From Savagea sp. (GTDB lineage: Bacteria > Bacillota > Bacilli > Bacillales_A > Planococcaceae), in the NCBI GenBank assembly GCA_030146155.1, contig JASLCF010000018.1, forward strand, positions 1-23,170: 23,170 bases of DNA, written 5' to 3'. The notes beneath the pieces were generated by a model. It was not told the origin of the DNA and did not search any database. It saw nothing but the letters and a program-made list of their open reading frames with translations. Shown one piece after another: positions 14,842 through 22,119 of the stretch. How positions within the stretch are numbered: position 1 is the stretch's first letter; each line of letters opens with the position of its first letter. The position numbers and the translations under genes are program-made.

Positions 14842-16164
14842 ATGAAACACGTAACCGCGGAGGAACAATTGATTCAAAAAATGGCAATGGAAAATATTCA
14901 ATTGCTAGAGTTACAATTTACCGATTTATTCGGTGCATTAAAACAAATCGAGGTGCCTGTGTCACAAGCCAAAAAAGCATTGGCTGGTGAAATGATGATT
15001 GATGGGTCTTCGATTGCTGGATTTTTAAGTATTGAAAAGAGTGATATGTACGTGCAGCCTGATTTCTCTACATTTACGTATCGCGAAGAACACGGTGTGA
15101 CAATTGGTTCACTCCTTTGTAATGTGAAGTTAGCGAATGGTGAAGCATTCAGTGGAGATCCGCGAAGCAATCTGATTCGGGTATTGAAACAAATGGAAGA
15201 ATTAGGATTTGATACGTTTAATGTAGGGTGTGAACCTGAGTTTTTTCTGTTGAAACTCGATGAAAATGGTAAACCAACACGCACATTAAGTGATGAGGCA
15301 GGTTATTTCGATCCTGCTTCAAGTGATTTAGCAACCACTTGCCGTCATGCAATTACACTACGTTTGCAACAACAAGGCTTTGACATTGAAGCTTTGCATC
15401 ATGAAGTAGCTGCTGGACAGCATGAAATTGATTTTAAATATAAAGATGCACTCGCTACAGCGGATGCCCTTTTACGTTTCAAAGAAATTGTTAAAAAAGA
15501 AGCTCGTCGTCATGGTTATCATGCAACCTTTATGGCAAAACCTTTCGCAACACTGAATGGTTCAGGAATGCACGCCAATGTGTCGTTATTCAAAGGCCCT
15601 ACGAATGTTTTTTATGATGAACAAGGAGCCGATCGATTAAGTGATACTGCCCGTCAATTCATCGCTGGTATTTTAACACATGTTGCTGCATTTTCAGCAG
15701 TGACTAATCCGACTGTTAATTCATATAAACGTTTAGTCCCTGGGTTTGAAGCGCCTAGCTATATCGCCTGGAGTACGTCCAACCGGAGTGCTTTAATTCG
15801 AATTCCAGATGCAAGAGGGTTAGGCACTCGTGTAGAAGTTCGTTCAGTCGATCCGATGACCAACCCCTACCTCGCCATGGCTGTATTGCTTGAGGCTGGA
15901 CTCGACGGGATTCGTCGTGAGTTGTCCGTCCCTGATGCAGTGGATGACAATATCTATCATTTATCAGAGGATGTATTAGCTGAAAGAAATATTCAATCTT
16001 TACCTGCAAGTTTGTCAGAAGCTTTACAATTGATGGCAAAAGATGCACATGTAAAATCCGCTTTAGGAGATCATTTATTTTCAGCTTATTTGAAAGCTAA
16101 AAAAGAAGAATGGCAAGCCTATCAATCGATTGTTCATGAATGGGAAATGGCACGTTATCTTTAA
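14842..16164 (+). CDS. glnA: Glutamine synthetase type I, divergent I-alpha-like form
   Basis: Forms glutamine from glutamate, ammonia and ATP; the family acts as cytoplasmic dodecamers. The 440 residues align with B. subtilis GlnA (444) from end to end. Active-site motifs are present: E131 and E133 in GCEPEFF, E188 and E195 in HHEVAAGQHEIDF, NGSGMH (239-244), NPTVNSYKRLVPGFEAP, and RVEVRS near the ATP site. There is no adenylylation-type insertion, as expected for I-alpha. Unusually, the position of B. subtilis Arg62, used for glutamine feedback inhibition, is S63, and neighbouring residues also differ (A59 for Glu, K66 for Glu). The protein lacks the last few residues of B. subtilis GlnA. 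It is not next to a glnR gene, so it may be a second, specialised synthetase. GGAG lies 8-9 nt before the ATG. A YwnB-like gene follows after 17 nt. Confidence 0.88.
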   Translation: MKHVTAEEQLIQKMAMENIQLLELQFTDLFGALKQIEVPVSQAKKALAGEMMIDGSSIAGFLSIEKSDMYVQPDFSTFTYREEHGVTIGSLLCNVKLANGEAFSGDPRSNLIRVLKQMEELGFDTFNVGCEPEFFLLKLDENGKPTRTLSDEAGYFDPASSDLATTCRHAITLRLQQQGFDIEALHHEVAAGQHEIDFKYKDALATADALLRFKEIVKKEARRHGYHATFMAKPFATLNGSGMHANVSLFKGPTNVFYDEQGADRLSDTARQFIAGILTHVAAFSAVTNPTVNSYKRLVPGFEAPSYIAWSTSNRSALIRIPDARGLGTRVEVRSVDPMTNPYLAMAVLLEAGLDGIRRELSVPDAVDDNIYHLSEDVLAERNIQSLPASLSEALQLMAKDAHVKSALGDHLFSAYLKAKKEEWQAYQSIVHEWEMARYL

Positions 16165-16181
16165 GAAAAGGAGTGAGAATG

Positions 16182-16820
16182 ATGAGAATTGCTATTATTG
16201 GTGCAACTGGAAAAGCAGGAAGTTGTATATTAAGAGAGGCTTTACTTCGTGGGTTTGACGTCGTACCTCTCGTAAGAAATGCAAATAAACTCAACAACGA
16301 TTCGATCGACTTTATTGAAAAAGATGCATTTGATTTATCAACCGAAGATTTGTCTGGTTTTGATGTGATTGTGAATGCCTTTAAAGCCCCTATTGGTCAA
16401 GAAGAACAGCATATCGCAATCGGAGAACTTCTGATGGACGCATTAACAGGTACGAAGACGCGTTATATTGTTGTCGGAGGTGCGGGTAGTTTATTTTTGG
16501 ATAAAGATGAAACGTCGCGGTGGAAAGATCATGCCGATTATCCAAAGGAAAAGCGAGCATCTGCCAATGCGCAAACACAAGATTTAGAAAGGTTACAGGC
16601 TGCAAAAGATTTACAATGGACATTCATTAGCCCTTCCGCTATCTTTGATCCTGAAGGGACGAGAACTGGGCAATACACAATAGGAAAAGACCGTTTACTC
16701 TATAACGAAGCGGGAGAAAGTTATATTAGTACTGCAGATTATGCGATTGCTGTAGTGGATGAAATTGAAGAAAATCGTCATCCGAATCGCCGTTTTACTG
16801 TATGTGCAGAACGACTCTAA
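16182..16820 (+). CDS. NAD(P)-binding atypical short-chain dehydrogenase (YwnB-like)
   Basis: Rossmann-fold protein of 212 residues. The N-terminal MRIAIIGATGKAG carries the GATGxxG dinucleotide-binding motif of the NAD(P)H-binding/NmrA-like atypical SDR group; DVIVNAFKAP and the YIVVGGAGSLF strand match the same fold. B. subtilis YwnB (about 213 residues) is similar in length and pattern. Enzymatic function is unknown; relatives include flavin reductases and redox sensors. Start codons at 16179 and 16182 are adjacent; 16182 is favoured by its 8-nt spacing from AAGGAG. It lies 17 nt after glnA and is probably in the same transcript. Confidence 0.85.
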   Translation: MRIAIIGATGKAGSCILREALLRGFDVVPLVRNANKLNNDSIDFIEKDAFDLSTEDLSGFDVIVNAFKAPIGQEEQHIAIGELLMDALTGTKTRYIVVGGAGSLFLDKDETSRWKDHADYPKEKRASANAQTQDLERLQAAKDLQWTFISPSAIFDPEGTRTGQYTIGKDRLLYNEAGESYISTADYAIAVVDEIEENRHPNRRFTVCAERL

Positions 16821-16836
16821 TATTCAATCCAATAGT

Positions 16837-16882
16837 ACCAACGAAAAAGGGAGTATACGTTCTTCTTTCCGTTGGTTATTTT
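16837..16882 (+). terminator. Probable terminator after the YwnB-like gene
   Basis: ACCAACG (16837-16843) pairs with CGTTGGT (16870-16876), with AAAAAG facing TTCTTTC inside, followed by TATTTTATG. The U-tract is imperfect. Confidence 0.5.
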
Positions 16883-16980
16883 ATGTGTTTATGATAAAAA
16901 AGTGGCAGCTATTTGTTGAAAGGAATTGTACGTGCCTACAGTGCGTATGTCTTCCAAAAAGCTTTTTTAGCCAATAAGAA

Positions 16981-17096
16981 GACCACCCGACGCCGTCGAA
17001 AGCAGGGTGGTCCTCATAAAAAATAATCTGTTGTGACAACCATCACCTTTACGGCTATGGTTGCAAGAGGAGGGATTCGTGTCCTTCCTCTTTTTC
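16981..17096. other. Cluster of three hairpins between convergent genes
   Basis: Three stems occur within 116 nt: GACCACCC/GGGTGGTC (16981-16988 and 17005-17012, GC-rich), CAACCAT/ATGGTTG (17037-17043 and 17057-17063), and AAGAGGAGGGA/TCCTTCCTCTT (17065-17075 and 17082-17092), the last followed by five T residues on the plus strand and so a good plus-strand terminator. The first hairpin is followed on the minus strand by TTCTTATT and could end the OsmC transcript. The GTTG just before the middle stem (17030-17033) could instead pair with its left arm. A plus-strand small RNA ending at 17096 is possible. No known RNA family was recognised. Confidence 0.45.
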
Positions 17097-17206
17097 ATTT
17101 CTACTGTTATTTTATCGTAAGTGGATTTGAAAATGAATGATTGACTCGTGAACACTGAACAATCTCAATTGTTTGATAAGAAGTAACCTGCCCTCTCTGC
17201 ATCTCA

Positions 17207-17617
17207 TCATTCAATTTGAATGCAAGTGTCAATAGGTAAATTAAGGGTTTGAGTGACGGAACAATAAGTTGTTAGTGTGAGTTTTAAAGCGGTTTCGACT
17301 TTATGAAGCGGCGCATCTTCATCAATATAAAGAGTGAACTTCAGTCGTTCGAACGCATAAGGCACTTGCAGTTGACGTTTTCCCTCTATTTGAATAGATA
17401 ACGTGTTCAATTCAATACGCATTTTTTTCAATATATGAATGAGGTAGACTCCACAACATGCCCCTGCACTATAAAGTAATCCATCCATTGGCCGTATCCC
17501 CCCATTGCCACCTCCCATTGCTTCAGACCCTTCAAATTGAAACGGAGTTGATTCTTCTGACACAGGGATAAAAGAAAATCGATCTCCCTTTTTTACATAA
17601 GTTAATTCCACTGTCAT
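17207..17617 (-). CDS. OsmC/Ohr-family protein
   Basis: Small protein of 136 residues with the two conserved cysteines of the OsmC/Ohr fold: C54 in YSAGACCG and C119 in TYCSVTQTL, matching the usual GAC and YCPVS positions; C55 and C132 are extra. Family members are thiol-dependent peroxidases that reduce organic hydroperoxides, or related proteins of unclear role; this YhfA/OsmC-like type is less well defined than Ohr. The ATG at 17617 overlaps the stop codon of the upstream symporter gene (ATGA), with AGGAGG 10 nt upstream, so the two are co-transcribed and probably translationally coupled. It is therefore likely under the control of the SAM riboswitch, suggesting a sulfur-related role (inference). 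Confidence 0.85.
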   Translation of the reverse strand: MTVELTYVKKGDRFSFIPVSEESTPFQFEGSEAMGGGNGGIRPMDGLLYSAGACCGVYLIHILKKMRIELNTLSIQIEGKRQLQVPYAFERLKFTLYIDEDAPLHKVETALKLTLTTYCSVTQTLNLPIDTCIQIE

Positions 17618-19236
17618 TCGTTCAACGCCTCCTCTCTGATCCATCTATTCACAGCGGTTTGTTCTGTCGTATGTGTCATTAGTGTGATGAATAGCAGCAA
17701 TACCATTAGGAAAGCCACTAGTCCTAATAAACCTGACGACAATAGCCAACCGTAAGCGAATGTGAAGAGCAAAATCGTTGTTACTAAAGCTATTCCTAAA
17801 AAATACGTACGCCAGCCTTTGATTGCCCATTGAAATTGGATGACCGTTCTTTTCTCAATGAGTGTACCTATCAACAATGTCAGCATATTGACAATACTGC
17901 CAATCCAAACGGGGTGAATGCCTCCGTAAAAATGAGCAACATCGAAGTGACCGAGTGCATACCATGTTAAACTTGCTCCCCCACCAAATAATAAGGATGC
18001 AATCGCTGCTCGTTTCGTAGCGAGTGGCCAAAAAAGAGCGGCAACAACAGGTGCAAACGTGGCTCCGTTTCGAATGGACCAAGCAAATACATTCCACCAA
18101 GCGGCTTGTTCAGGACGTGCGAGTCCAAATATAAGCATTAAACCCGTTAAAATAAGGAGTGAAATTTTCGTATAGACAATCGTTTGTTTTTCCAATAAGT
18201 TTGGTCGTAATGCACGTGTAAAATCTCTTCCTAAACTTGTTGCTCCTGAGAATTGGCAAGGTGCCCCCCAACTTAAAGCACAGGCCCAAATGCCAAGAAA
18301 GAATAAACCTACTAGTGGTGCAGGCAATACCTCCATTAAAAACACAGGTAAAGCAAAAAATCCACGCCCTCCATCGGGTACTGCTAATGCGGTAACGACA
18401 CCTAATGCGACCCCGATTGTAATAAAAGGAATCGCTAACCCTGCAGCATACAGCATCCCTTTTTGACTTTCTTCTTTCGAGCGTGAAGATAATGCCATCT
18501 GAAAAGCAGCTTGAGCTAAAATTACATTCACTAAAAATGTACCAAACCAAGCAATGATGACTTGAATCCCTACACCCGACCAACTAAACCGACTAGGTTC
18601 ATTGCTCACAGCTTGCGACCATTGTCCCCATTCAGGTGTCACGATGAGCACATAGAGCGCGATGATAAACATTAACCCAAACACAGCCATATTGATTGTT
18701 TGTGTCAAGGCCACACTCCACATGCCGCCACCCTGTAAAAAGATAAATAATAAAAATGCAGTAAAAGCAATGCAATAACCCAATGGAATTTCTGTATAGA
18801 CATGCATTGCAGAAGCGAATGCAATGGCTGTAGCTACTGCCCACATTGGGAAAGTAATGGCTGTAATTAAACTTGCAATACCTTGAGCCGTTCGACCAAA
18901 TCGATCACCGATTAATTGTGTAATCGTAGTGACGAATCGTTCGCGAAAAGGGCCAATAATTAAAAACGCAATGATCAGTATTTGTACAATTTCAGCGACA
19001 CCATACCAAATGGCAGAAATTCCGCTCGCATAAGACAATTCTAGAATTGAAATATAAGTAGAACCTGAAAATAAACCCGTAATACAAAAGGCAATCGTCC
19101 AACGTCCAAACGTTCGCCCTCCTTCGAAATATCCTCCTGCAGCTTGAAATTTTTTTCTTGCGATTGCGCTGGCTCCAATTAATAACGCAGTGTAAGCCAG
19201 ACAGCAACCAATTAACCATAACCCATAATTTGTCAT
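17614..19236 (-). CDS. Sodium:solute symporter (SSS family) under SAM riboswitch control
   Basis: Integral membrane protein of 540 residues with about 13 hydrophobic segments. ARKKFQAAGGYFEGGRTFGRW (about 26-46), the following GLFSGSTYIS (SSS helix-1 region) and IGDRFGRTAQGIASL (about 110-124) are typical of the sodium:solute symporter family, which includes pantothenate, proline and sugar carriers. The substrate cannot be read from the protein. However, the gene is preceded by a complete SAM-I riboswitch, and genes so controlled in Bacillales usually serve methionine, SAM or cysteine metabolism, so uptake of methionine or a related sulfur compound is the best inference. The ATG at 19236 is chosen because GGAGG lies 7 nt upstream; an in-frame ATG at 19251 overlaps that site. 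It overlaps the OsmC-family gene by 4 nt. Confidence 0.88.
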   Translation of the reverse strand: MTNYGLWLIGCCLAYTALLIGASAIARKKFQAAGGYFEGGRTFGRWTIAFCITGLFSGSTYISILELSYASGISAIWYGVAEIVQILIIAFLIIGPFRERFVTTITQLIGDRFGRTAQGIASLITAITFPMWAVATAIAFASAMHVYTEIPLGYCIAFTAFLLFIFLQGGGMWSVALTQTINMAVFGLMFIIALYVLIVTPEWGQWSQAVSNEPSRFSWSGVGIQVIIAWFGTFLVNVILAQAAFQMALSSRSKEESQKGMLYAAGLAIPFITIGVALGVVTALAVPDGGRGFFALPVFLMEVLPAPLVGLFFLGIWACALSWGAPCQFSGATSLGRDFTRALRPNLLEKQTIVYTKISLLILTGLMLIFGLARPEQAAWWNVFAWSIRNGATFAPVVAALFWPLATKRAAIASLLFGGGASLTWYALGHFDVAHFYGGIHPVWIGSIVNMLTLLIGTLIEKRTVIQFQWAIKGWRTYFLGIALVTTILLFTFAYGWLLSSGLLGLVAFLMVLLLFITLMTHTTEQTAVNRWIREEALNE

Positions 19237-19263
19237 TTGTTCATCCTCCATTCGTTGACAAAC

Positions 19264-19296
19264 AAAAAGAACCCCTTCCTAAGAGAGAAGAGGTCC
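19264..19296 (-). terminator. Expression-platform terminator of the SAM riboswitch
   Basis: On the minus strand GGACCTCTTC (19287-19296) pairs with GAAGGGGTTC (19269-19278) through 10 pairs including two G-U, followed by TTTTTG. It lies 24 nt after the aptamer and 28 nt before the symporter start, as expected for transcription termination at high SAM. Confidence 0.88.
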
Positions 19297-19319
19297 CAAA
19301 TATACGACGATGGGTTTCT

Positions 19320-19428
19320 CTTCTTATCTCTCAAACACGATGGTTTGATGGAATTGGCACAGTGCTCAAAACGAGTCCGCTGCCGAGGTTTCAAAGGGCC
19401 ATTTCCCTCCACCTCTCTCAATAAGAAG
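19320..19428 (-). ncRNA. SAM-I (S-box) riboswitch aptamer
   Basis: Read on the minus strand: P1 is CTTCTTAT/ATAAGAAG (19421-19428 with 19320-19327). The conserved core follows: GAGAGAGGTGGAGGGA, TGGCCC, TGAAACC and CGGCAGC, then the P3 arm with GAGCACTGTGCCAATTCC and a P4 hairpin ATCAAAC/GTTTGA closing back to P1. These blocks and their order match the S-box consensus closely. In the known class, SAM binding stabilises P1 and permits the terminator, repressing sulfur-amino-acid genes. The regulated transcript here is the SSS symporter/OsmC pair. Confidence 0.95.
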
Positions 19429-19452
19429 TTCTAATTCATTTGTTAATTAAAC

Positions 19453-19481
19453 AATTTACAGCATCAATTCTGAATTGTCAA
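19453..19481 (-). promoter_or_regulatory. Promoter of the SAM riboswitch transcript
   Basis: On the minus strand TTGACA (19476-19481), 17-nt spacer, TAAATT (19453-19458). Transcription would start near 19446, about 20 nt before the aptamer. Confidence 0.75.
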
Positions 19482-19512
19482 ACTCTTTTTTAAAAAAATG
19501 AAATCGATAATT

Positions 19513-19566
19513 ATAAAAAAACACCTGTTCAACATGAAAGAATTGTACATTCATACTGAACAAGGC
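19513..19566 (-). terminator. Terminator of the sigma/anti-sigma operon
   Basis: On the minus strand TGTTCA (near 19557) pairs with TGAACA (near 19526), extended by CC/GG outside and ATGAA/TTTCAT inside, followed by TGTTTTTTT. Confidence 0.7.
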
Positions 19567-19593
19567 GCATTCTTAAACTTCATCATTTCAATA

Positions 19594-19968
19594 TTATTGA
19601 GTGATTTTACCTTTCACAACTTGTAACACACCATAGCCACTAAATATTGCGACCCCAAGTACAACGACAACAAATACTGTAAAAGGGAATGAAGCATAAA
19701 CAAGTCCTGCTAATACAGCCATCTCTAATGTCGCAAGTAGATATCCTCTGTAAATCCATCGTGTATTTTCTTTAATAATTGCCAAAATAAGTAACACGAC
19801 GACGAGTAGCGGAATAACGAAAATCAATCCAGCGATGAGAAAGTCAATTGAAAATAGCGAAGTACCTTCAGGTGTTCCAAAAAGGGAAAAGGAAGCGATG
19901 AGTCCCGAAGTCATTGCGATTACGATAGTGATTGCGATTGTTAACAGCCATTGCAAAGTTTTATTCAT
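19594..19968 (-). CDS. Small four-helix membrane protein of the sigma-factor operon
   Basis: 124 residues with four predicted membrane segments at about 7-30, 40-65, 75-92 and 95-116; the loops are short and no enzymatic motif is visible. I do not recognise the family. GGAGGAG precedes the ATG by 8-10 nt and overlaps the end of the anti-sigma gene, whose stop codon is only 2 nt upstream, so it is the third gene of the ECF sigma operon. It may modulate anti-sigma function or be part of the stress response output (inference). Confidence 0.75.
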   Translation of the reverse strand: MNKTLQWLLTIAITIVIAMTSGLIASFSLFGTPEGTSLFSIDFLIAGLIFVIPLLVVVLLILAIIKENTRWIYRGYLLATLEMAVLAGLVYASFPFTVFVVVVLGVAIFSGYGVLQVVKGKITQ

Positions 19969-19970
19969 TT

Positions 19971-20846
19971 TTATTTCTCCTCCTCGAAGTAATCAATCAT
20001 TGAACCGATGCTTGTAGCACGTACAAATGGCTGATTAGTTGCTTTGTATAATTCTTCAGGATTACCTACAAGGATAACCCCACTGATAACTGGTTTTTTT
20101 TGCCATTCGATTACTGTGTCTTTTAAGTCTTTATTTCTTGTTAGTTCAGCTAAACGTTCGGCACTTTCAACAAAATGACCTAGAGGATCTTCTAACCATT
20201 CTCCCCCTTCATCTTGAAGAGAAATGCCCATCGCATAACGCTCATCAATTGGCTCCACATCAGCCATTCGTTTATCATTAATCCAATAAGCGACGGTCAA
20301 CTCATTTTGCTCCATTTTTTTCCACTCATCAATCGTAAATGTACGATTGAAAGAAACAGCAAGTTCTATTTGTTTTGTTGCAGGCATTGCAGTTAATTGT
20401 AAACGGTCATTCGCTACATGCGCATACTCTTTTTGCTCAGGTGCATACCAGAGTTTAAGTTTACGCCCATTTTGTAGATAACGTGTCGTTTCATTTTTGG
20501 ACAAGTATGCCATTTGTTCTGAAAAGGGCATACCTATCGATAAAACATCTACAGGCTGGCCTTGAATGAGTGAATAACTTGGCGCTTCTGCAGTCGCTCC
20601 CCAAGGCTTTACATGCTCATCAAAATTTCCTACATATCGATTCATGCCATAAACATCCACATGTAGTTCAGTCTTAACCATTTGTTGATGTAATCGCCAA
20701 TTATTCCATTGCCAAAACAAAATACTAAATGTCACTAGACTTGTCACTACAACAACTGTACTCATCCATAACATTTTACGATAACTGTTTTGTCTCGCTT
20801 TTTTTACAACTGCCATGTCCAGTTCAAATGTTTCTCTTTCTTTCAT
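19971..20846 (-). CDS. Membrane-bound anti-sigma factor (Sigma_reg_N/Sigma_reg_C type)
   Basis: A 291-residue protein with a short cytoplasmic N-terminus (1-24, FELDMAVVKKARQNSYRKM), one membrane segment at about 25-46 and a large external domain. The N-terminal region with its basic RQNSYRK before the helix, and the C-terminal ISGVILVGNPEELYKATNQPFVRATSIGS-like region (about 253-281), match the anti-sigma regulatory N and C domains found beside ECF sigma genes in Bacilli. The ATG at 20846 has GGGAGG 9 nt upstream and overlaps the sigma gene by 23 nt; the frame is open upstream to 20912 but without a suitable start. It presumably holds the adjacent sigma factor inactive until an envelope signal; the signal is unknown. 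Confidence 0.85.
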   Translation of the reverse strand: MKERETFELDMAVVKKARQNSYRKMLWMSTVVVVTSLVTFSILFWQWNNWRLHQQMVKTELHVDVYGMNRYVGNFDEHVKPWGATAEAPSYSLIQGQPVDVLSIGMPFSEQMAYLSKNETTRYLQNGRKLKLWYAPEQKEYAHVANDRLQLTAMPATKQIELAVSFNRTFTIDEWKKMEQNELTVAYWINDKRMADVEPIDERYAMGISLQDEGGEWLEDPLGHFVESAERLAELTRNKDLKDTVIEWQKKPVISGVILVGNPEELYKATNQPFVRATSIGSMIDYFEEEK

Positions 20847-21351
20847 TTTCTCGTTCCTCCCAACGTTGTTTGAATTGTTTGCGTGCGCGATATAAAGAGG
20901 TACGTACAGCATCTTCTTTCATCTCTAAAAGAGTGCCAATTTCTTGATAACTGTATTCAGCTTCATACTTTAAAAGTAATAAATGTGCATAGGAAGGCTT
21001 CATTTGGCCAAGTAAGTCTTTGAACTCTTCCTGAGCTTCTTTAGTCATTAAAAGGCTATCTCCTTCTAAACGACTTGTCTCTAACATTTGTTCAATTAAA
21101 TAATCATCCACTTGCAAGTGAGGGAAAGTACGGCGATGTCGATAGAGGTCGTAATAATGATTGATTGCAACTTTAAATAACCAAGCTGACACTTGATCTG
21201 TACCGATATGAATCCACTGTTCGATTGCTTTTGCAAAAGTCGTTTGTACAATATCTTCAGCATCTTCACGTGGACAGCCAAGTTTACGCAAATAGTTAAA
21301 TATCAATTGTGCTTTTTCTTGGTATAGTTGATTCATCCTTTTTTCGACCAC
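20824..21351 (-). CDS. ECF-subfamily RNA polymerase sigma factor
   Basis: 175-residue sigma-70 family protein with only regions 2 and 4. Region 2 spans about 14-80 (LGCPREDAEDIVQTTFAKAIE, then VSAWLFKVAINHYYDLYR), and region 4 about 115-165 with the helix-turn-helix YSYQEIGTLLEMKEDAVRTSLYRARKQ pattern. The GTG at 21351 is chosen because AGGGGG lies 7 nt upstream; the in-frame ATG at 21336 has a purine run but too little spacing. It is followed by its anti-sigma gene with a 23-nt overlap. A TATACT -10-like box lies about 45 nt upstream; no convincing ECF-type autoregulatory promoter with the usual 16-17 nt spacing was found. The regulon is unknown. Confidence 0.92.
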   Translation of the reverse strand: MVEKRMNQLYQEKAQLIFNYLRKLGCPREDAEDIVQTTFAKAIEQWIHIGTDQVSAWLFKVAINHYYDLYRHRRTFPHLQVDDYLIEQMLETSRLEGDSLLMTKEAQEEFKDLLGQMKPSYAHLLLLKYEAEYSYQEIGTLLEMKEDAVRTSLYRARKQFKQRWEERENERKRNI

Positions 21352-21426
21352 AATTTCGCCCCCTCTCGTTCTTATAACGAATGAAGAAATAAATAGTATA
21401 CAGTTTTCACTAAAAAAAATGAAAAT

Positions 21427-21455
21427 AAAAAAGCAATGGTATTTTCCATTGCTTT
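21427..21455 (-). terminator. Terminator after the GNAT gene
   Basis: AAAGCAATGG (21430-21439) and CCATTGCTTT (21446-21455) form a perfect 10-bp stem with a 6-nt loop, continuing into a T-run on the minus strand. Confidence 0.85.
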
Positions 21456-21486
21456 CTCTTCTATACGAATGCTATTTTTATAAAAT

Positions 21487-22023
21487 TTATACCACTTGTT
21501 GACGATAACCGTCTGGGCTATGATTGGACATAAATCGCTGAATCGGTCCATCCCATTTTTTACGCGTGATGGAACGATAATTATCATTTGTATAAGTTCC
21601 AATGACTTTCGCCCAAAATTTTTGAGCGGGCACATTCGATGCATCTTGTCGCACTTCCCACTCCCCTTTGAAATGGTCAAATACGCGTTCTGCAGCTTTT
21701 CGGCCGAGTCCATATTGTCGATATTTTCGCATGATAAAGTAGTCTTGTAAATACCAGTATGTACCTGTTTCATCTACTTTTCTTTGCACTAAGGCAAATC
21801 CTGCATATTGTCCATTGTATTTGAAAAATAATGGACGATTGTCTTTGTTGCGAACGTATTGAGCGACGTCGAAATACTCATAACTTCCTGACTGCAAAAT
21901 GTCTGCTTGGTCAAATTCGGAATAGTCATAACAGTAATAATCGATCATCCGCTCCAAAATCCTGGCGTCCTCTTCGTCAGCCATTGTAATTTCTAACTTC
22001 TGTTGTCTTGCTAAGGTTAACAT
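21487..22023 (-). CDS. GNAT-family N-acetyltransferase
   Basis: 178-residue acyl-CoA-dependent acetyltransferase of the GNAT superfamily. The acetyl-CoA pyrophosphate-binding motif A is RQYGLG within MRKYRQYGLGRKAAERVF (about residues 98-115), preceded by the strand YWYLQDYFI; motif B is represented by NVPAQKFW (about 129-136). The N-terminus lacks any signal. The substrate is unknown; it may act on an amino acid, a small amine or a protein. AAAGGAG lies 8 nt before the ATG. It forms its own unit with an extended -10 promoter and a strong terminator. Confidence 0.88.
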   Translation of the reverse strand: MLTLARQQKLEITMADEEDARILERMIDYYCYDYSEFDQADILQSGSYEYFDVAQYVRNKDNRPLFFKYNGQYAGFALVQRKVDETGTYWYLQDYFIMRKYRQYGLGRKAAERVFDHFKGEWEVRQDASNVPAQKFWAKVIGTYTNDNYRSITRKKWDGPIQRFMSNHSPDGYRQQVV

Positions 22024-22050
22024 GTATATCTCTCCTTTTATTCTGGCAAT

Positions 22051-22059
22051 AGTATACCA
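22051..22059 (-). promoter_or_regulatory. Extended -10 promoter of the GNAT gene
   Basis: On the minus strand TGGTATACT matches TGnTATAAT (extended -10) 27 nt before the start codon; no clear -35 box is present. Confidence 0.5.
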
Positions 22060-22089
22060 TAAAAAAAGTAAGAGAAAAAATAATTAGCC

Positions 22090-22119
22090 TTGACAAAAAA
22101 TAGAATTTTTAATTATAAT
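22090..22119 (+). promoter_or_regulatory. Consensus promoter-like pair opposite to the local genes
   Basis: TTGACA (22090-22095), 18-nt spacer, TATAAT (22114-22119) on the plus strand, overlapping the end of the minus-strand ABC permease gene. Both boxes are perfect matches. No plus-strand gene follows, so it would produce antisense RNA if active. Confidence 0.4.

Noticed and set aside
14898..15284. 128-codon frame opposite glnA
   Set aside because: Antisense to a strongly conserved enzyme gene, without a ribosome binding site or recognisable protein features.
17123..17150. Second copy of the TTGAAAATGAAT arm of the tcyP leader
   Set aside because: The 12-nt word recurs near 17126, but without an inverted partner or a gene start nearby; probably chance in AT-rich DNA.
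16967..17155. 62-codon minus-strand frame across the hairpin cluster
   Set aside because: It spans the terminator hairpins after the OsmC gene, has no clear ribosome binding site and no recognisable features.
18110..18583. 157-codon minus-strand frame inside the symporter gene
   Set aside because: It lies wholly within the convincing SSS symporter frame, its translation is Cys/Arg-rich and matches no family; it is a shadow frame. The same holds for other frames at 17645-19219.
20847..20912. N-terminal extension of the anti-sigma protein to 20912
   Set aside because: The extension overlaps the sigma gene deeply and lacks a ribosome binding site, whereas the ATG at 20846 has GGGAGG at good spacing.
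21366..21412. ECF-type autoregulatory promoter before the sigma gene
   Set aside because: A TGAAAAC-like and a CGTTAT-like element exist but are separated by about 23 nt rather than 16-17, so the match is not acceptable.
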